Assembly: GCA_038251315.1 (NCBI GenBank)
Contig: JBBSBK010000098.1
Span: forward strand, 1 to 14,189
Origin: JBBKXP01 sp038251315
GTDB taxonomy: Bacteria > Pseudomonadota > Alphaproteobacteria > Rhodobacterales > Rhodobacteraceae
DNA length: 14,189 nt
Direction of reading: 5' to 3'
The notes under the pieces were generated by a model. It was not told the origin of the DNA. It saw only the letters and a list, made by a program, of their open reading frames with translations, and did not search any database. Within the stretch, counting starts at the first letter, position 1. The number at the start of each line of letters is the position of its first letter. The position numbers and the translations under genes were made by a program. Shown one piece after another: positions 6,084-12,955 of this stretch.

Positions 6084-8229
6084 CCTGCCGCAAACCCGCG
6101 ACCTTGTCCTGATCGGCGGCGGGCATACGCATGCGCTGGTCCTGCGGATGTGGGGGATGAAGGCACTGGCGGGGGCGCGTGTGACCCTGATCAACCCCGG
6201 CCCGACCGCGCCCTATACGGGCATGCTACCGGGGTTCGTGGCGGGGCACTACCGGCGCGATGACCTTGAGATCGATCTGGTGCGGTTGGCCCGGTTCGCC
6301 GGGGCGCGGCTGATCCTTGGGGCGGTGACGGCGATTGATCCGGTGGCGCGGGTGGTCACCGTGCCGGGGCGGCCACCGATTGCCTATGATGTCGTGTCGG
6401 TCGATATCGGGATCACGTCGAACATGCCCGGCTTGCCGGGGTTTACCGAACATGGGATCGCGGCCAAGCCGTTGGGCGGCTTTGCGACTCGCTGGGCGGC
6501 GTTTCGTGACGGCGCGACTGACCCGGCCATTGCCGTGATCGGTGGCGGGGTCGCCGGGGTCGAACTGGCGATGGCGATGGGGCATGCGCTGGGTGGCACG
6601 GCGCGAATCAGCGTGATCGACCGTGGAAAAGTGTTGGCGCAGACCAACCCGACCGGGCGGCGGATTTTGATGGATACGCTGTCGGCGCAGGGCATCGCGG
6701 TGGTGGAAAATGCGGACATTGCGCAGGTTCATGCTGACCAGGTTGCCCTGACCGACGGGCGACAGTTCACGTCGGATTTCACCGTCGGCGCGGCAGGTGC
6801 GCGCCCCTATGACTGGCTGGCCGATACCGGGGTGGACCTCAACGCGGGGTTCATTGCGGTCGGCCCGACGCTGCAATCCAGCGACCCGGCGATCTTTGCC
6901 GCCGGTGACTGCGCCCACCTGACCCACGCGCCGCGCCCAAAGGCAGGAGTGTTCGCCGTGCGCCAAGCCCCGGTTCTGTTCGACAACCTGCGCGCCGCGC
7001 TGTCGGGCGGGGACATGCGCCCCTATCAGCCGCAAAAGGACTATCTGAAACTGGTGTCATTGGGCAGCAAACGCGCCTTGGCCGAAAAGTGGGGGACGGC
7101 GCGGGCGGGCAGTTTGTTGTGGCGCTGGAAGGACCGGATCGACCGCAAATTCATGCGCCAGTTCACTGATTTGCCGCCGATGGACGCGCCCGATGTACCG
7201 CTGACCACGGCAATCGGAGTGCGTGACGCGTTGGGCGATAAACCGATGTGCGGCGGCTGCGGTGCCAAGGTGGGGCGCGGGGCGCTGCGCGATGTGCTGG
7301 CCGGCTTGCCGCCGTTGGACCGGGCCGATGTGCTGTCGGTCGCGGGGGATGACGCGGCGATTGTCATGGTGGGCGGGGCGCGGCAGGTGATGACGACCGA
7401 TCATCTGCGGGCCTTGATGGCCGACCCGGTGCTGATGACCCGGATCGCCGCCATTCACGCGTTGGGCGATATCTGGGGAATGGGGGCAAGCCCGCAGGCG
7501 GCGACGGCCAGCATCATCCTGCCGCGCATGTCCGCCGATCTGCAACGACGAACGCTGAGTGAGATCATGGCCGTGGCGACCGAGGTGATGGGTGACGCCG
7601 GTGCCGCCATCGTCGGTGGCCATTCGTCGTTGGGGGATGAACTGACCATCGGGTTTACGCTGACGGGGCAGTGCGACAAGGCCCCGATTACACTTGCCGG
7701 CGCACGCGCAGGTGATGCGCTGATCCTGACCAAACCGCTGGGATCGGGCGTTGTCATGGCCGCCGAAATGGCCGGGCGGGCGCGGGGCGGGGATGTGGCG
7801 GCGGCCTACGCCATCATGGTGCAGGGGCAAGGCGCGGCTGCGGCGATTTTGGCCGACGTACATGCGATGACGGATGTGACCGGGTTCGGGCTGGCCGGGC
7901 ATCTGGGCGGGATTTGCGATGCGTCCGGGGTCGGGGCCGAGATTGATCTGGGCGCGGTGCCGCTGATGCAAGGTGCGTTGGCGCTGGCCGAAACCGGCAC
8001 CAGATCGACGATTTACGCCGATAACCGCAGCGGCGCCGGGCCGGTGTTCGGGGCTGATGGCCCCCGCGCCGACCTGCTGTTCGATCCTCAGACGGCGGGC
8101 GGATTGCTGGCGGCGGTCGCTGCGGACAAGGCCGTCGACCTGTTGCAAAAGCTGATCGACGCCGGCTATCCCGCTGCCATCATCGGCCGGATCACCGCAG
8201 GTCCGCCCGCCATCAAAGTCCTGAAATAA
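6076..8229 (+). CDS. selD: Fused FAD oxidoreductase - selenide, water dikinase (SelD)
   Basis: A 717-residue fusion. Residues 1 to about 375 form an NDH-2-like pyridine nucleotide-disulfide oxidoreductase: FAD-binding GGGHTHA (14-20), NAD(P)-binding GGGVAGVE (156-163), and the second FAD motif IFAAGDCAH. Residues from about 380 are selenophosphate synthetase, which makes selenophosphate from selenide and ATP. The active site reads MCGGCGAKVG, with C395 and K398 at the positions of E. coli Cys17 and Lys20. Downstream are GDDAAIV, TTDHLRALMADP, ALGDIWGMGASP and a glycine-rich GGHSS. E. coli Cys19 is replaced by alanine, and an extra cysteine lies at 392. Such fusions are known in several bacteria, and the oxidoreductase half may deliver reduced selenium. 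The ATG overlaps the previous stop (ATGAATAG), and the 3' end overlaps convergent selU by 17 bases. Confidence 0.94.
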   Translation: MNSLPQTRDLVLIGGGHTHALVLRMWGMKALAGARVTLINPGPTAPYTGMLPGFVAGHYRRDDLEIDLVRLARFAGARLILGAVTAIDPVARVVTVPGRPPIAYDVVSVDIGITSNMPGLPGFTEHGIAAKPLGGFATRWAAFRDGATDPAIAVIGGGVAGVELAMAMGHALGGTARISVIDRGKVLAQTNPTGRRILMDTLSAQGIAVVENADIAQVHADQVALTDGRQFTSDFTVGAAGARPYDWLADTGVDLNAGFIAVGPTLQSSDPAIFAAGDCAHLTHAPRPKAGVFAVRQAPVLFDNLRAALSGGDMRPYQPQKDYLKLVSLGSKRALAEKWGTARAGSLLWRWKDRIDRKFMRQFTDLPPMDAPDVPLTTAIGVRDALGDKPMCGGCGAKVGRGALRDVLAGLPPLDRADVLSVAGDDAAIVMVGGARQVMTTDHLRALMADPVLMTRIAAIHALGDIWGMGASPQAATASIILPRMSADLQRRTLSEIMAVATEVMGDAGAAIVGGHSSLGDELTIGFTLTGQCDKAPITLAGARAGDALILTKPLGSGVVMAAEMAGRARGGDVAAAYAIMVQGQGAAAAILADVHAMTDVTGFGLAGHLGGICDASGVGAEIDLGAVPLMQGALALAETGTRSTIYADNRSGAGPVFGADGPRADLLFDPQTAGGLLAAVAADKAVDLLQKLIDAGYPAAIIGRITAGPPAIKVLK

Positions 8230-9265
8230 GCGCCGCCAACCGATCCGCCGCCGCCTCTTGCCCCGCCGGATCGAGGGTTTCGACACGCACCGTTCCCGCA
8301 ACCGTCGGATCATGCGCGGCGCGTGATTGCGCATAGGCAGCGTCGTAGTGTTGGTCGATCAAGGCGCGTGACAGGCCATTGAAATCGCCCGCCTTTAGCA
8401 ACGCGATCCACCCATCGACCACAGCATGCCCGCGAAACTGGCGCAGGGCGTTAAGCCTGTCCGCAAGCGCAACGGCGTCGGCGATCACATCGGCATAGGC
8501 TTGCGTCAAATAGGCGGCACGCGCGGCCACGGGCGCGTCAATCACCAGACGTTTCGCTTGGGTCATTGCGGCCCAGACCATCGGCGGAATGACGATCCGC
8601 CCGATTTTGGAGCTTTCCGCCTCGACCACCACGGGGCGAACCGGATCCAGCCCGTCAAACGCAACGGCCAGCGCGGTTTCAAACCCCTTCTGGTCCGGCT
8701 GCCCCCCCGGCATGCCCCCCAGCAGCGACCCGCGATGATGCGCCAACCCTTCGAGGTCGATCACTTGCACGCCGCGTGTGGCCAACCGGGGCAGAATGTC
8801 GGTCTTGGCAGTGCCGGTGTAGCCATCCAGCAGGATCAGTCGGTGCGGCAGGGGCGCGTCATACAAGACCCCATGCACCAGCCGCCGCCACGTCTGATAG
8901 CCCCCCGCGACCGTATCGCCGCGCCAGCCGATCTGGGTCAGGATCGACGCGAACGACCCGGACCGTTGGCCGCCGCGCCAGCAATACACCAGCGGCCGCC
9001 ACGCGCCGTCGATGTCGGCCAATGGCCCTTCCAGATGCGTCGCGACGTTGCGGGCGACCAACGCGGCCCCGACCTTGCGGGCGCGAAACGGACTGACCTG
9101 TTTGTAGATCGTCCCCACCGTGGCCCGTTCGGCATTGGACAGCGCGGGCAGGTTTATCGCACCGGGAATGTGATCGGTCGCGTATTCGGCGGATGAACGC
9201 ACGTCGATCAGGGTGTCGAACCCGTGGGTCAGGATGGCGCGCAGAGTGTCGAATGTGATCGGCAT
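8213..9265 (-). CDS. selU: tRNA 2-selenouridine synthase (SelU/MnmH/YbbB)
   Basis: A 350-residue enzyme that replaces sulfur by selenium in 5-substituted 2-thiouridine at wobble position 34 of tRNAs for Lys, Glu and Gln, using selenophosphate; it first geranylates the thiouridine. The N-terminal rhodanese domain (about 1-130) has the catalytic cysteine C95 in VYCWRGGQRSGS. The C-terminal half has a P-loop, GYTGTAKT (148-155), and the family motif VIDLEGLAHHRGSLLGG (168-184). In the P-loop the usual glycine before the lysine is alanine. The length fits the family. It converges on selD, the source of its substrate. It lies 32 bases after the phosphatase gene on the same strand and may be the last gene of the serC-serA transcript. 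Confidence 0.94.
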   Translation of the reverse strand: MPITFDTLRAILTHGFDTLIDVRSSAEYATDHIPGAINLPALSNAERATVGTIYKQVSPFRARKVGAALVARNVATHLEGPLADIDGAWRPLVYCWRGGQRSGSFASILTQIGWRGDTVAGGYQTWRRLVHGVLYDAPLPHRLILLDGYTGTAKTDILPRLATRGVQVIDLEGLAHHRGSLLGGMPGGQPDQKGFETALAVAFDGLDPVRPVVVEAESSKIGRIVIPPMVWAAMTQAKRLVIDAPVAARAAYLTQAYADVIADAVALADRLNALRQFRGHAVVDGWIALLKAGDFNGLSRALIDQHYDAAYAQSRAAHDPTVAGTVRVETLDPAGQEAAADRLAALISGL

Positions 9266-9297
9266 GGGCCTGCGTGTATCCCAAGGCGCGGGCAGGG

Positions 9298-10020
9298 TTA
9301 AGGGGCGTCGGTTTTGACCCGGCCGCGCTTGGTCAGCAGCCAGCTTTGCCCGTCTTCGAACACCACAGGGATCAGAGGCCGCCCATAGCCCGCCCCGCCA
9401 TCAAGGTTCAACCGATTGCCGAAATGGATCGGATAGTCTGTGGCCGTATGCCCGTGCACGATCAACGGGCCATGGTCGCGGGTATCGTCGACGAAGTCGT
9501 GCCGGATCCAGATCAGATCGTCTTCGGTCTGGTCTGGTAGCGGCACGCCGGGGCGGATGCCTGCGTGGACAAAGTACAGATCGTCGATCCGGTGGGTCAG
9601 CGGGCGACTGGCCAGAAAGTCGATGTGCGCTTGCGGCACAGCGGCACGGGCATCGGCGTGGATATCACCGATGCGCCGGGTTTCCGCCACAGCGACGCCG
9701 TAGGACGCCAGCGTCGTGTTGCCGCCCAGTCGCGGGTTCAGCCACGTCAGGCCCAGAAACAGATGCGGATCCTCGCGCGGGACATGGCCCATATACCAAG
9801 TGAACATTCGGTCGTGATTGCCCCGCAATACGGTCCAATTACGCCCCGCCGCGACCCCGCCGATCAGGGTGTCCAGCACCCCACGGCTGTCCGGTCCCCG
9901 ATCGGTATAGTCACCGGCGAACACGACGGGGGCGTTTGAACCGCCGTCGCGGTCGATCAGCGCCAATGCCCCGTCAAGCATGGATTTCTGGCCGTGGATA
10001 TCGCCGATGGCATAAATCAT
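9298..10020 (-). CDS. PPP-family serine/threonine protein phosphatase
   Basis: A 240-residue cytoplasmic metallophosphatase. It carries the complete PPP signature: GDIHG (6-10), GDYTDRG (36-42, the GDxxDRG motif), GNHD (67-70), VHAG (151-154) and VHGHT (188-192). The metal-binding Asp, His and Asn residues are therefore all present. The size fits bacterial PrpA/PphA-like phosphatases; related enzymes include ApaH (diadenosine tetraphosphatase), so the substrate could be a phosphoprotein or a nucleotide. ATG 10020 was chosen because it immediately precedes the first motif; an upstream open frame only shadows serA. It starts four bases after the serA stop, and GAGGTGG in the end of serA can serve as its ribosome binding site. 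This indicates co-transcription and probably coupled translation with serA. Confidence 0.9.
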   Translation of the reverse strand: MIYAIGDIHGQKSMLDGALALIDRDGGSNAPVVFAGDYTDRGPDSRGVLDTLIGGVAAGRNWTVLRGNHDRMFTWYMGHVPREDPHLFLGLTWLNPRLGGNTTLASYGVAVAETRRIGDIHADARAAVPQAHIDFLASRPLTHRIDDLYFVHAGIRPGVPLPDQTEDDLIWIRHDFVDDTRDHGPLIVHGHTATDYPIHFGNRLNLDGGAGYGRPLIPVVFEDGQSWLLTKRGRVKTDAP

Positions 10021-10024
10021 GTGC

Positions 10025-11620
10025 TTAGCCCACCTCGAACGCCAGCGGTTTGACCTGCTGGAACATGCCGGTTTTTTCCAGCTTGGCAATGACCGACGCA
10101 GGCACCGGATCGTCGACGTATAGGATCGCGATCGCCTCGCCGCCCCGCGTGTTCCGTCCGAGGGTAAAGTTTGCGATGTTGACGCCGTTTTCGCCCATTG
10201 TGTTGCCCAGCATGCCGATGATGCCGGGGATATCCTCGTTCGTGGTATACAGCATGTTCGCCCCGATTTCGGCGTCGATGTTGATACCCTTGATCTGGAT
10301 GAATCGCGGTTTGCCGTCGCTGAACACGGTTCCGGCGACGGACCGTTCACGTTTTTCGGTGACGACGGTCGCCTTGATATACCCCTCGAACATGCCGGAC
10401 TGGTCCTGTTTGGTCGTTGATACCTGAATCCCGCGTTCCTTGGCGATCACCGGGGCACTGACCATGTTCACATCGGGGTTGAGCCGCTTCATGATGCCCG
10501 CGATCACGCTGCAATTCAGCGCCGCAAGGTTGAATTCGGAAACCGAGCCATCATACAGGATGTTGATCGCGGTGATCGGTTCGTCTGTCATCTGGCCGAT
10601 GAAATTGCCCAGATGGCCAGCGAGTTTCACCCACGGCCCCATCACCTTGGCCTCTTCGGCGGTGATGCTGGGCATGTTGATCGCGTTCGTCACCGCACCC
10701 GTCAGCAGGTAATCCGACATCTGTTCGGCGACCTGCAAGGCAACGTTTTCCTGCGCCTCGGTCGTGGCAGCGCCCAAATGCGGAGTCACAACGACGTTGG
10801 GCAGGTTGAACAGGGGCGAGGCGGTGGCGGGTTCTTCGGCGAACACGTCGAACGCCGCGCCGGCGACGTGGCCCGATCTCAGCGCCGCCGCCAGCGCCGC
10901 CTCGTCCACCAACCCGCCGCGGGCGCAGTTGACGATCCTGACACCCGGTTTCAGTTTGGCCATGTTTTCGGCCGACAGAATGTTGCGGGTCTGGTCCGTC
11001 AGGGGCACGTGCAGCGTGATGAAATCAGCCCGCGCGAGCAGCGTGTCAAGCGCGACCTTTTCCACGCCGATCTGGGTTGCGCGGTCTTCGGACAGAAACG
11101 GATCATAGGCGATGACCTTCATCCGCAACCCCAAGGCGCGGTCGATGACGATCGACCCGATGTTACCCGCACCAATCACGCCCAGCGTCTTGGCGGTCAG
11201 TTCGACGCCCATGAACCGCGATTTTTCCCATTTGCCTGCATGGGTCGATGCGTTCGCCTCGGGGATTTGACGCGCTACCGCCATCATCAGCGAAATCGCG
11301 TGCTCGGCGGTGGTGATCGAATTGCCGAACGGGGTGTTCATCACGATGATCCCCTTTTTCGACGCGGCAGGGATATCGACGTTGTCGACCCCGATCCCGG
11401 CCCGCCCGATGACCTTGAGGTTGGTGGCAAGGCCGATCAGTTTCTCGGTCGCCTTGGTCGCGGACCGGATCGCAAGACCGTCGTAGTTGCCGATGATCGC
11501 GGCAAGCGCGTCTTTGTCTTTGCCCAGTTTGGGTTGGAAATCGACGTCGATGCCACGGTCGCGAAAAATTTGCACGGCGGCGTCGGACAGTTCGTCAGAG
11601 ATGAGAACGCGGGGGGCCAT
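10025..11620 (-). CDS. serA: D-3-phosphoglycerate dehydrogenase
   Basis: A 531-residue cytoplasmic enzyme catalysing the first step of serine synthesis, NAD-dependent oxidation of 3-phosphoglycerate to 3-phosphohydroxypyruvate. The NAD fold has GAGNIG (150-155). The catalytic residues of the D-2-hydroxyacid dehydrogenase family are visible: R234 in NCARGG, the glutamate in FAEEP (262/263), and H281 in TPHLGA. The length, the extra domain at about 320-450 and the C-terminal ACT domain (about 455-531) identify the long type-1 form, in which the ACT domain often mediates serine feedback inhibition. ATG 11620 is supported by AAAGGAG upstream; a longer in-frame version would begin inside the palindromic repeat and is unlikely. 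It lies 82 bases downstream of serC and 4 bases before the phosphatase gene. Confidence 0.96.
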   Translation of the reverse strand: MAPRVLISDELSDAAVQIFRDRGIDVDFQPKLGKDKDALAAIIGNYDGLAIRSATKATEKLIGLATNLKVIGRAGIGVDNVDIPAASKKGIIVMNTPFGNSITTAEHAISLMMAVARQIPEANASTHAGKWEKSRFMGVELTAKTLGVIGAGNIGSIVIDRALGLRMKVIAYDPFLSEDRATQIGVEKVALDTLLARADFITLHVPLTDQTRNILSAENMAKLKPGVRIVNCARGGLVDEAALAAALRSGHVAGAAFDVFAEEPATASPLFNLPNVVVTPHLGAATTEAQENVALQVAEQMSDYLLTGAVTNAINMPSITAEEAKVMGPWVKLAGHLGNFIGQMTDEPITAINILYDGSVSEFNLAALNCSVIAGIMKRLNPDVNMVSAPVIAKERGIQVSTTKQDQSGMFEGYIKATVVTEKRERSVAGTVFSDGKPRFIQIKGINIDAEIGANMLYTTNEDIPGIIGMLGNTMGENGVNIANFTLGRNTRGGEAIAILYVDDPVPASVIAKLEKTGMFQQVKPLAFEVG

Positions 11621-11626
11621 GTGCGG

Positions 11627-11633
11627 CTCCTTT
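11627..11633 (-). promoter_or_regulatory. serA ribosome binding site, possibly masked
   Basis: On the minus strand AAAGGAG sits six bases before the serA ATG and decides the start. Directly upstream is CCTTT (complement of 11636-11640), which is complementary to AAAGG of this site (11629-11633). The gap is only two bases, so at most a four-pair stem with a four-base loop could form. Any effect on translation is inference. Confidence 0.6.
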
Positions 11634-11642
11634 GAAAAGGGG

Positions 11643-11696
11643 GATGGGTCGAGACCCATCTTACAAGGGGTATGGTAAGATGGGTCTCGACCCATC
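11643..11696. repeat. 22-bp perfect inverted repeat with nested palindromes
   Basis: The left arm 11643-11664 and right arm 11675-11696 are exact reverse complements over 22 bases, separated by a 10-base loop (11665-11674). Each arm also contains its own 18-base palindrome, GATGGGTC and GACCCATC around a two-base centre (11643-11660 and 11679-11696). The RNA can fold as one long hairpin or as two small ones. It lies between the serC stop and the serA ribosome binding site. The form suggests a REP-like intergenic element; a terminator, attenuator or mRNA-stabilising hairpin between the two genes is also possible. On the minus strand it is followed by CCCCCTTTTC, a weak T-run for an intrinsic terminator. 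Confidence 0.9.
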
Positions 11697-11702
11697 TACC
11701 CG

Positions 11703-12857
11703 TCAGATTGCGTCGATTTCAGCGTGATACGCCCATTCCAGCCACGGCAGCATCGCTTCGATATCCGCGGTTTCGACCGTCGCACCGCACCAGATACGCA
11801 AGCCCGGCGGTGCGTCGCGATAGGCGCCGATGTCGAACGCGATCTTTTCGACTTCGAGCCGTTTCGCCACGCCCTTGGCGAACGCTGCGCCGTCCGTGAT
11901 CCGCAGATCGGTGAACTTCAGGCAGACCGACGTATTCGACCGCGTCGCCGGATCGACCGCCAGATTGGCGATCCAGTCGCGGCTGGCGCAAAAGTTCCAG
12001 ATCGCCCGCGCGTTGGCGTTGGCCCGGTGGATCAGCCCGTCCAGCCCGCCAATGGACCGGCCCCATTTCAGCGCGACCAGATAATCCTCGACACACAGCA
12101 TCGACGGCGTGTTGAGCGTCTCGCCCCGGAATATCCCGTCGATCAATTCGCCTTTGGATGTCAGGCGAAAAATCTTGGGCAGCGGCCATGCGGGCGTATA
12201 GCCTTCCAGCCGGGCCACGGCGCGGGGCGACAGCACCAGCATCCCGTGCGCGCCTTCGCCGCCCATCACCTTTTGCCAACTGAACGTCACCACATCCAGC
12301 TTGGCCCACGGCAAATCCTGCGCAAAGGCCGCACTGGTCGCGTCGCAGATCGTCAGGCCTGCGCGGGTGTCGGGGATCATGTCGCCATGCGGCATCCGCA
12401 CACCGCTGGTCGTGCCGTTCCATGTGAAAACCACGTCGTTGTCATAGTTCAGCGCGGCCATGTCGACGATTTCGCCATAGGGGGCTTCATGCACGCCCGC
12501 GTCGATTTTCAACTGCTTGACCACATCCGTGACCCAGCCCGCGCCGAACGATTCCCACGCCACCATCTCGGCCCGCCGTTCGCCCAAAAGCGACCACATC
12601 GCCATTTCGACCGCCCCTGTATCGGAGGCAGGGACGATCCCGATCAGATAATCGGCGGGGATGCGCAGCACCTCGCGCGTCAGGTCGATCGCCTCAGCCA
12701 GTTTGGCCTTGCCGATGCCTGCACGGTGCGACCGGCCCAAGGCTGCGTCGGACAGGGCTTCGAGGGTCCAGTGGGGGGGTTTGGCGCAGGGGCCGGATGA
12801 AAAACGCGGATTTGCTGGTTTCAGCGCAGGGCGTTTGCCCGCGGTCATGGTCGCCAT
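11703..12857 (-). CDS. serC: Phosphoserine aminotransferase
   Basis: A 384-residue PLP enzyme of the second serine step, glutamate-dependent conversion of 3-phosphohydroxypyruvate to phosphoserine; it may also serve pyridoxine synthesis. The start region reads KPANPRFSSGPCAKPP (13-28), typical of the alphaproteobacterial SerC form. The PLP lysine is K196 in FSWQKVMGGEGAHG, and D172 in CDATSAAF is the expected cofactor-contacting aspartate. GETLNTPSML (245-254) is the conserved loop of the fold. ATG 12857 is chosen because AAGGA lies eight bases upstream; ATG 12848 is too far from it, and the longer open frame upstream crosses a non-coding region. Its stop is followed after six bases by the palindromic repeat and then serA, so the two are probably one operon. 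Confidence 0.95.
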   Translation of the reverse strand: MATMTAGKRPALKPANPRFSSGPCAKPPHWTLEALSDAALGRSHRAGIGKAKLAEAIDLTREVLRIPADYLIGIVPASDTGAVEMAMWSLLGERRAEMVAWESFGAGWVTDVVKQLKIDAGVHEAPYGEIVDMAALNYDNDVVFTWNGTTSGVRMPHGDMIPDTRAGLTICDATSAAFAQDLPWAKLDVVTFSWQKVMGGEGAHGMLVLSPRAVARLEGYTPAWPLPKIFRLTSKGELIDGIFRGETLNTPSMLCVEDYLVALKWGRSIGGLDGLIHRANANARAIWNFCASRDWIANLAVDPATRSNTSVCLKFTDLRITDGAAFAKGVAKRLEVEKIAFDIGAYRDAPPGLRIWCGATVETADIEAMLPWLEWAYHAEIDAI

Positions 12858-12881
12858 TGCTGCTATCCTTCCAGATAAGCG

Positions 12882-12899
12882 CCCTTCGTTGGGGAAGGG
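12882..12899. other. Short hairpin in the serC leader
   Basis: CCCTTC (12882-12887) and GAAGGG (12894-12899) can pair around a six-base loop. On the minus strand it lies between a possible serC promoter and the serC ribosome binding site, and downstream of the stop of the 166-residue secreted protein. There is no T-run, so it is a poor terminator; it may be part of the serC leader or have no role. Confidence 0.3.
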
Positions 12900-12912
12900 T
12901 GTCCCACTGGTG

Positions 12913-12941
12913 GAAATACGGGCAGTCGCGGAGCGCGGCAA
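12913..12941 (-). promoter_or_regulatory. Candidate serC promoter
   Basis: On the minus strand TTGCCG (complement of 12936-12941) and TATTTC (complement of 12913-12918) are spaced by exactly 17 bases, resembling a sigma-70 type -35/-10 pair with 4/6 and 3/6 consensus matches. It would give a leader of about 50 bases before serC. In GC-rich alphaproteobacteria such matches are weak evidence. Confidence 0.3.
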
Positions 12942-12955
12942 GCGCGAAATTGATT

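Noticed and set aside
8213..8260. Bidirectional terminator at the selD/selU junction
   Set aside because: I looked for a stem followed by a T-run on either strand and found none. The coding regions themselves overlap here.
7057..8334. 425-residue open frame antisense to selD
   Set aside because: Its translation is rich in R, G, Q and H with no recognisable motifs, as expected for the reverse complement of a GC-rich gene. SelD on the other strand has all its family motifs.
10613..11635. 340-residue open frame antisense to serA
   Set aside because: It overlaps serA almost completely and shows only reverse-complement composition; serA carries clear catalytic motifs.
11620..11695. Longer serA with 25 extra N-terminal residues
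   Set aside because: The extension would be encoded by the palindromic repeat and has no ribosome binding site. ATG 11620 has AAAGGAG at the right spacing and gives the normal SerA N-terminus.
11724..12800. 358-residue open frame antisense to serC
   Set aside because: This is a shadow of serC: low-complexity R/Q/H-rich composition, no ribosome binding site and no known motif.
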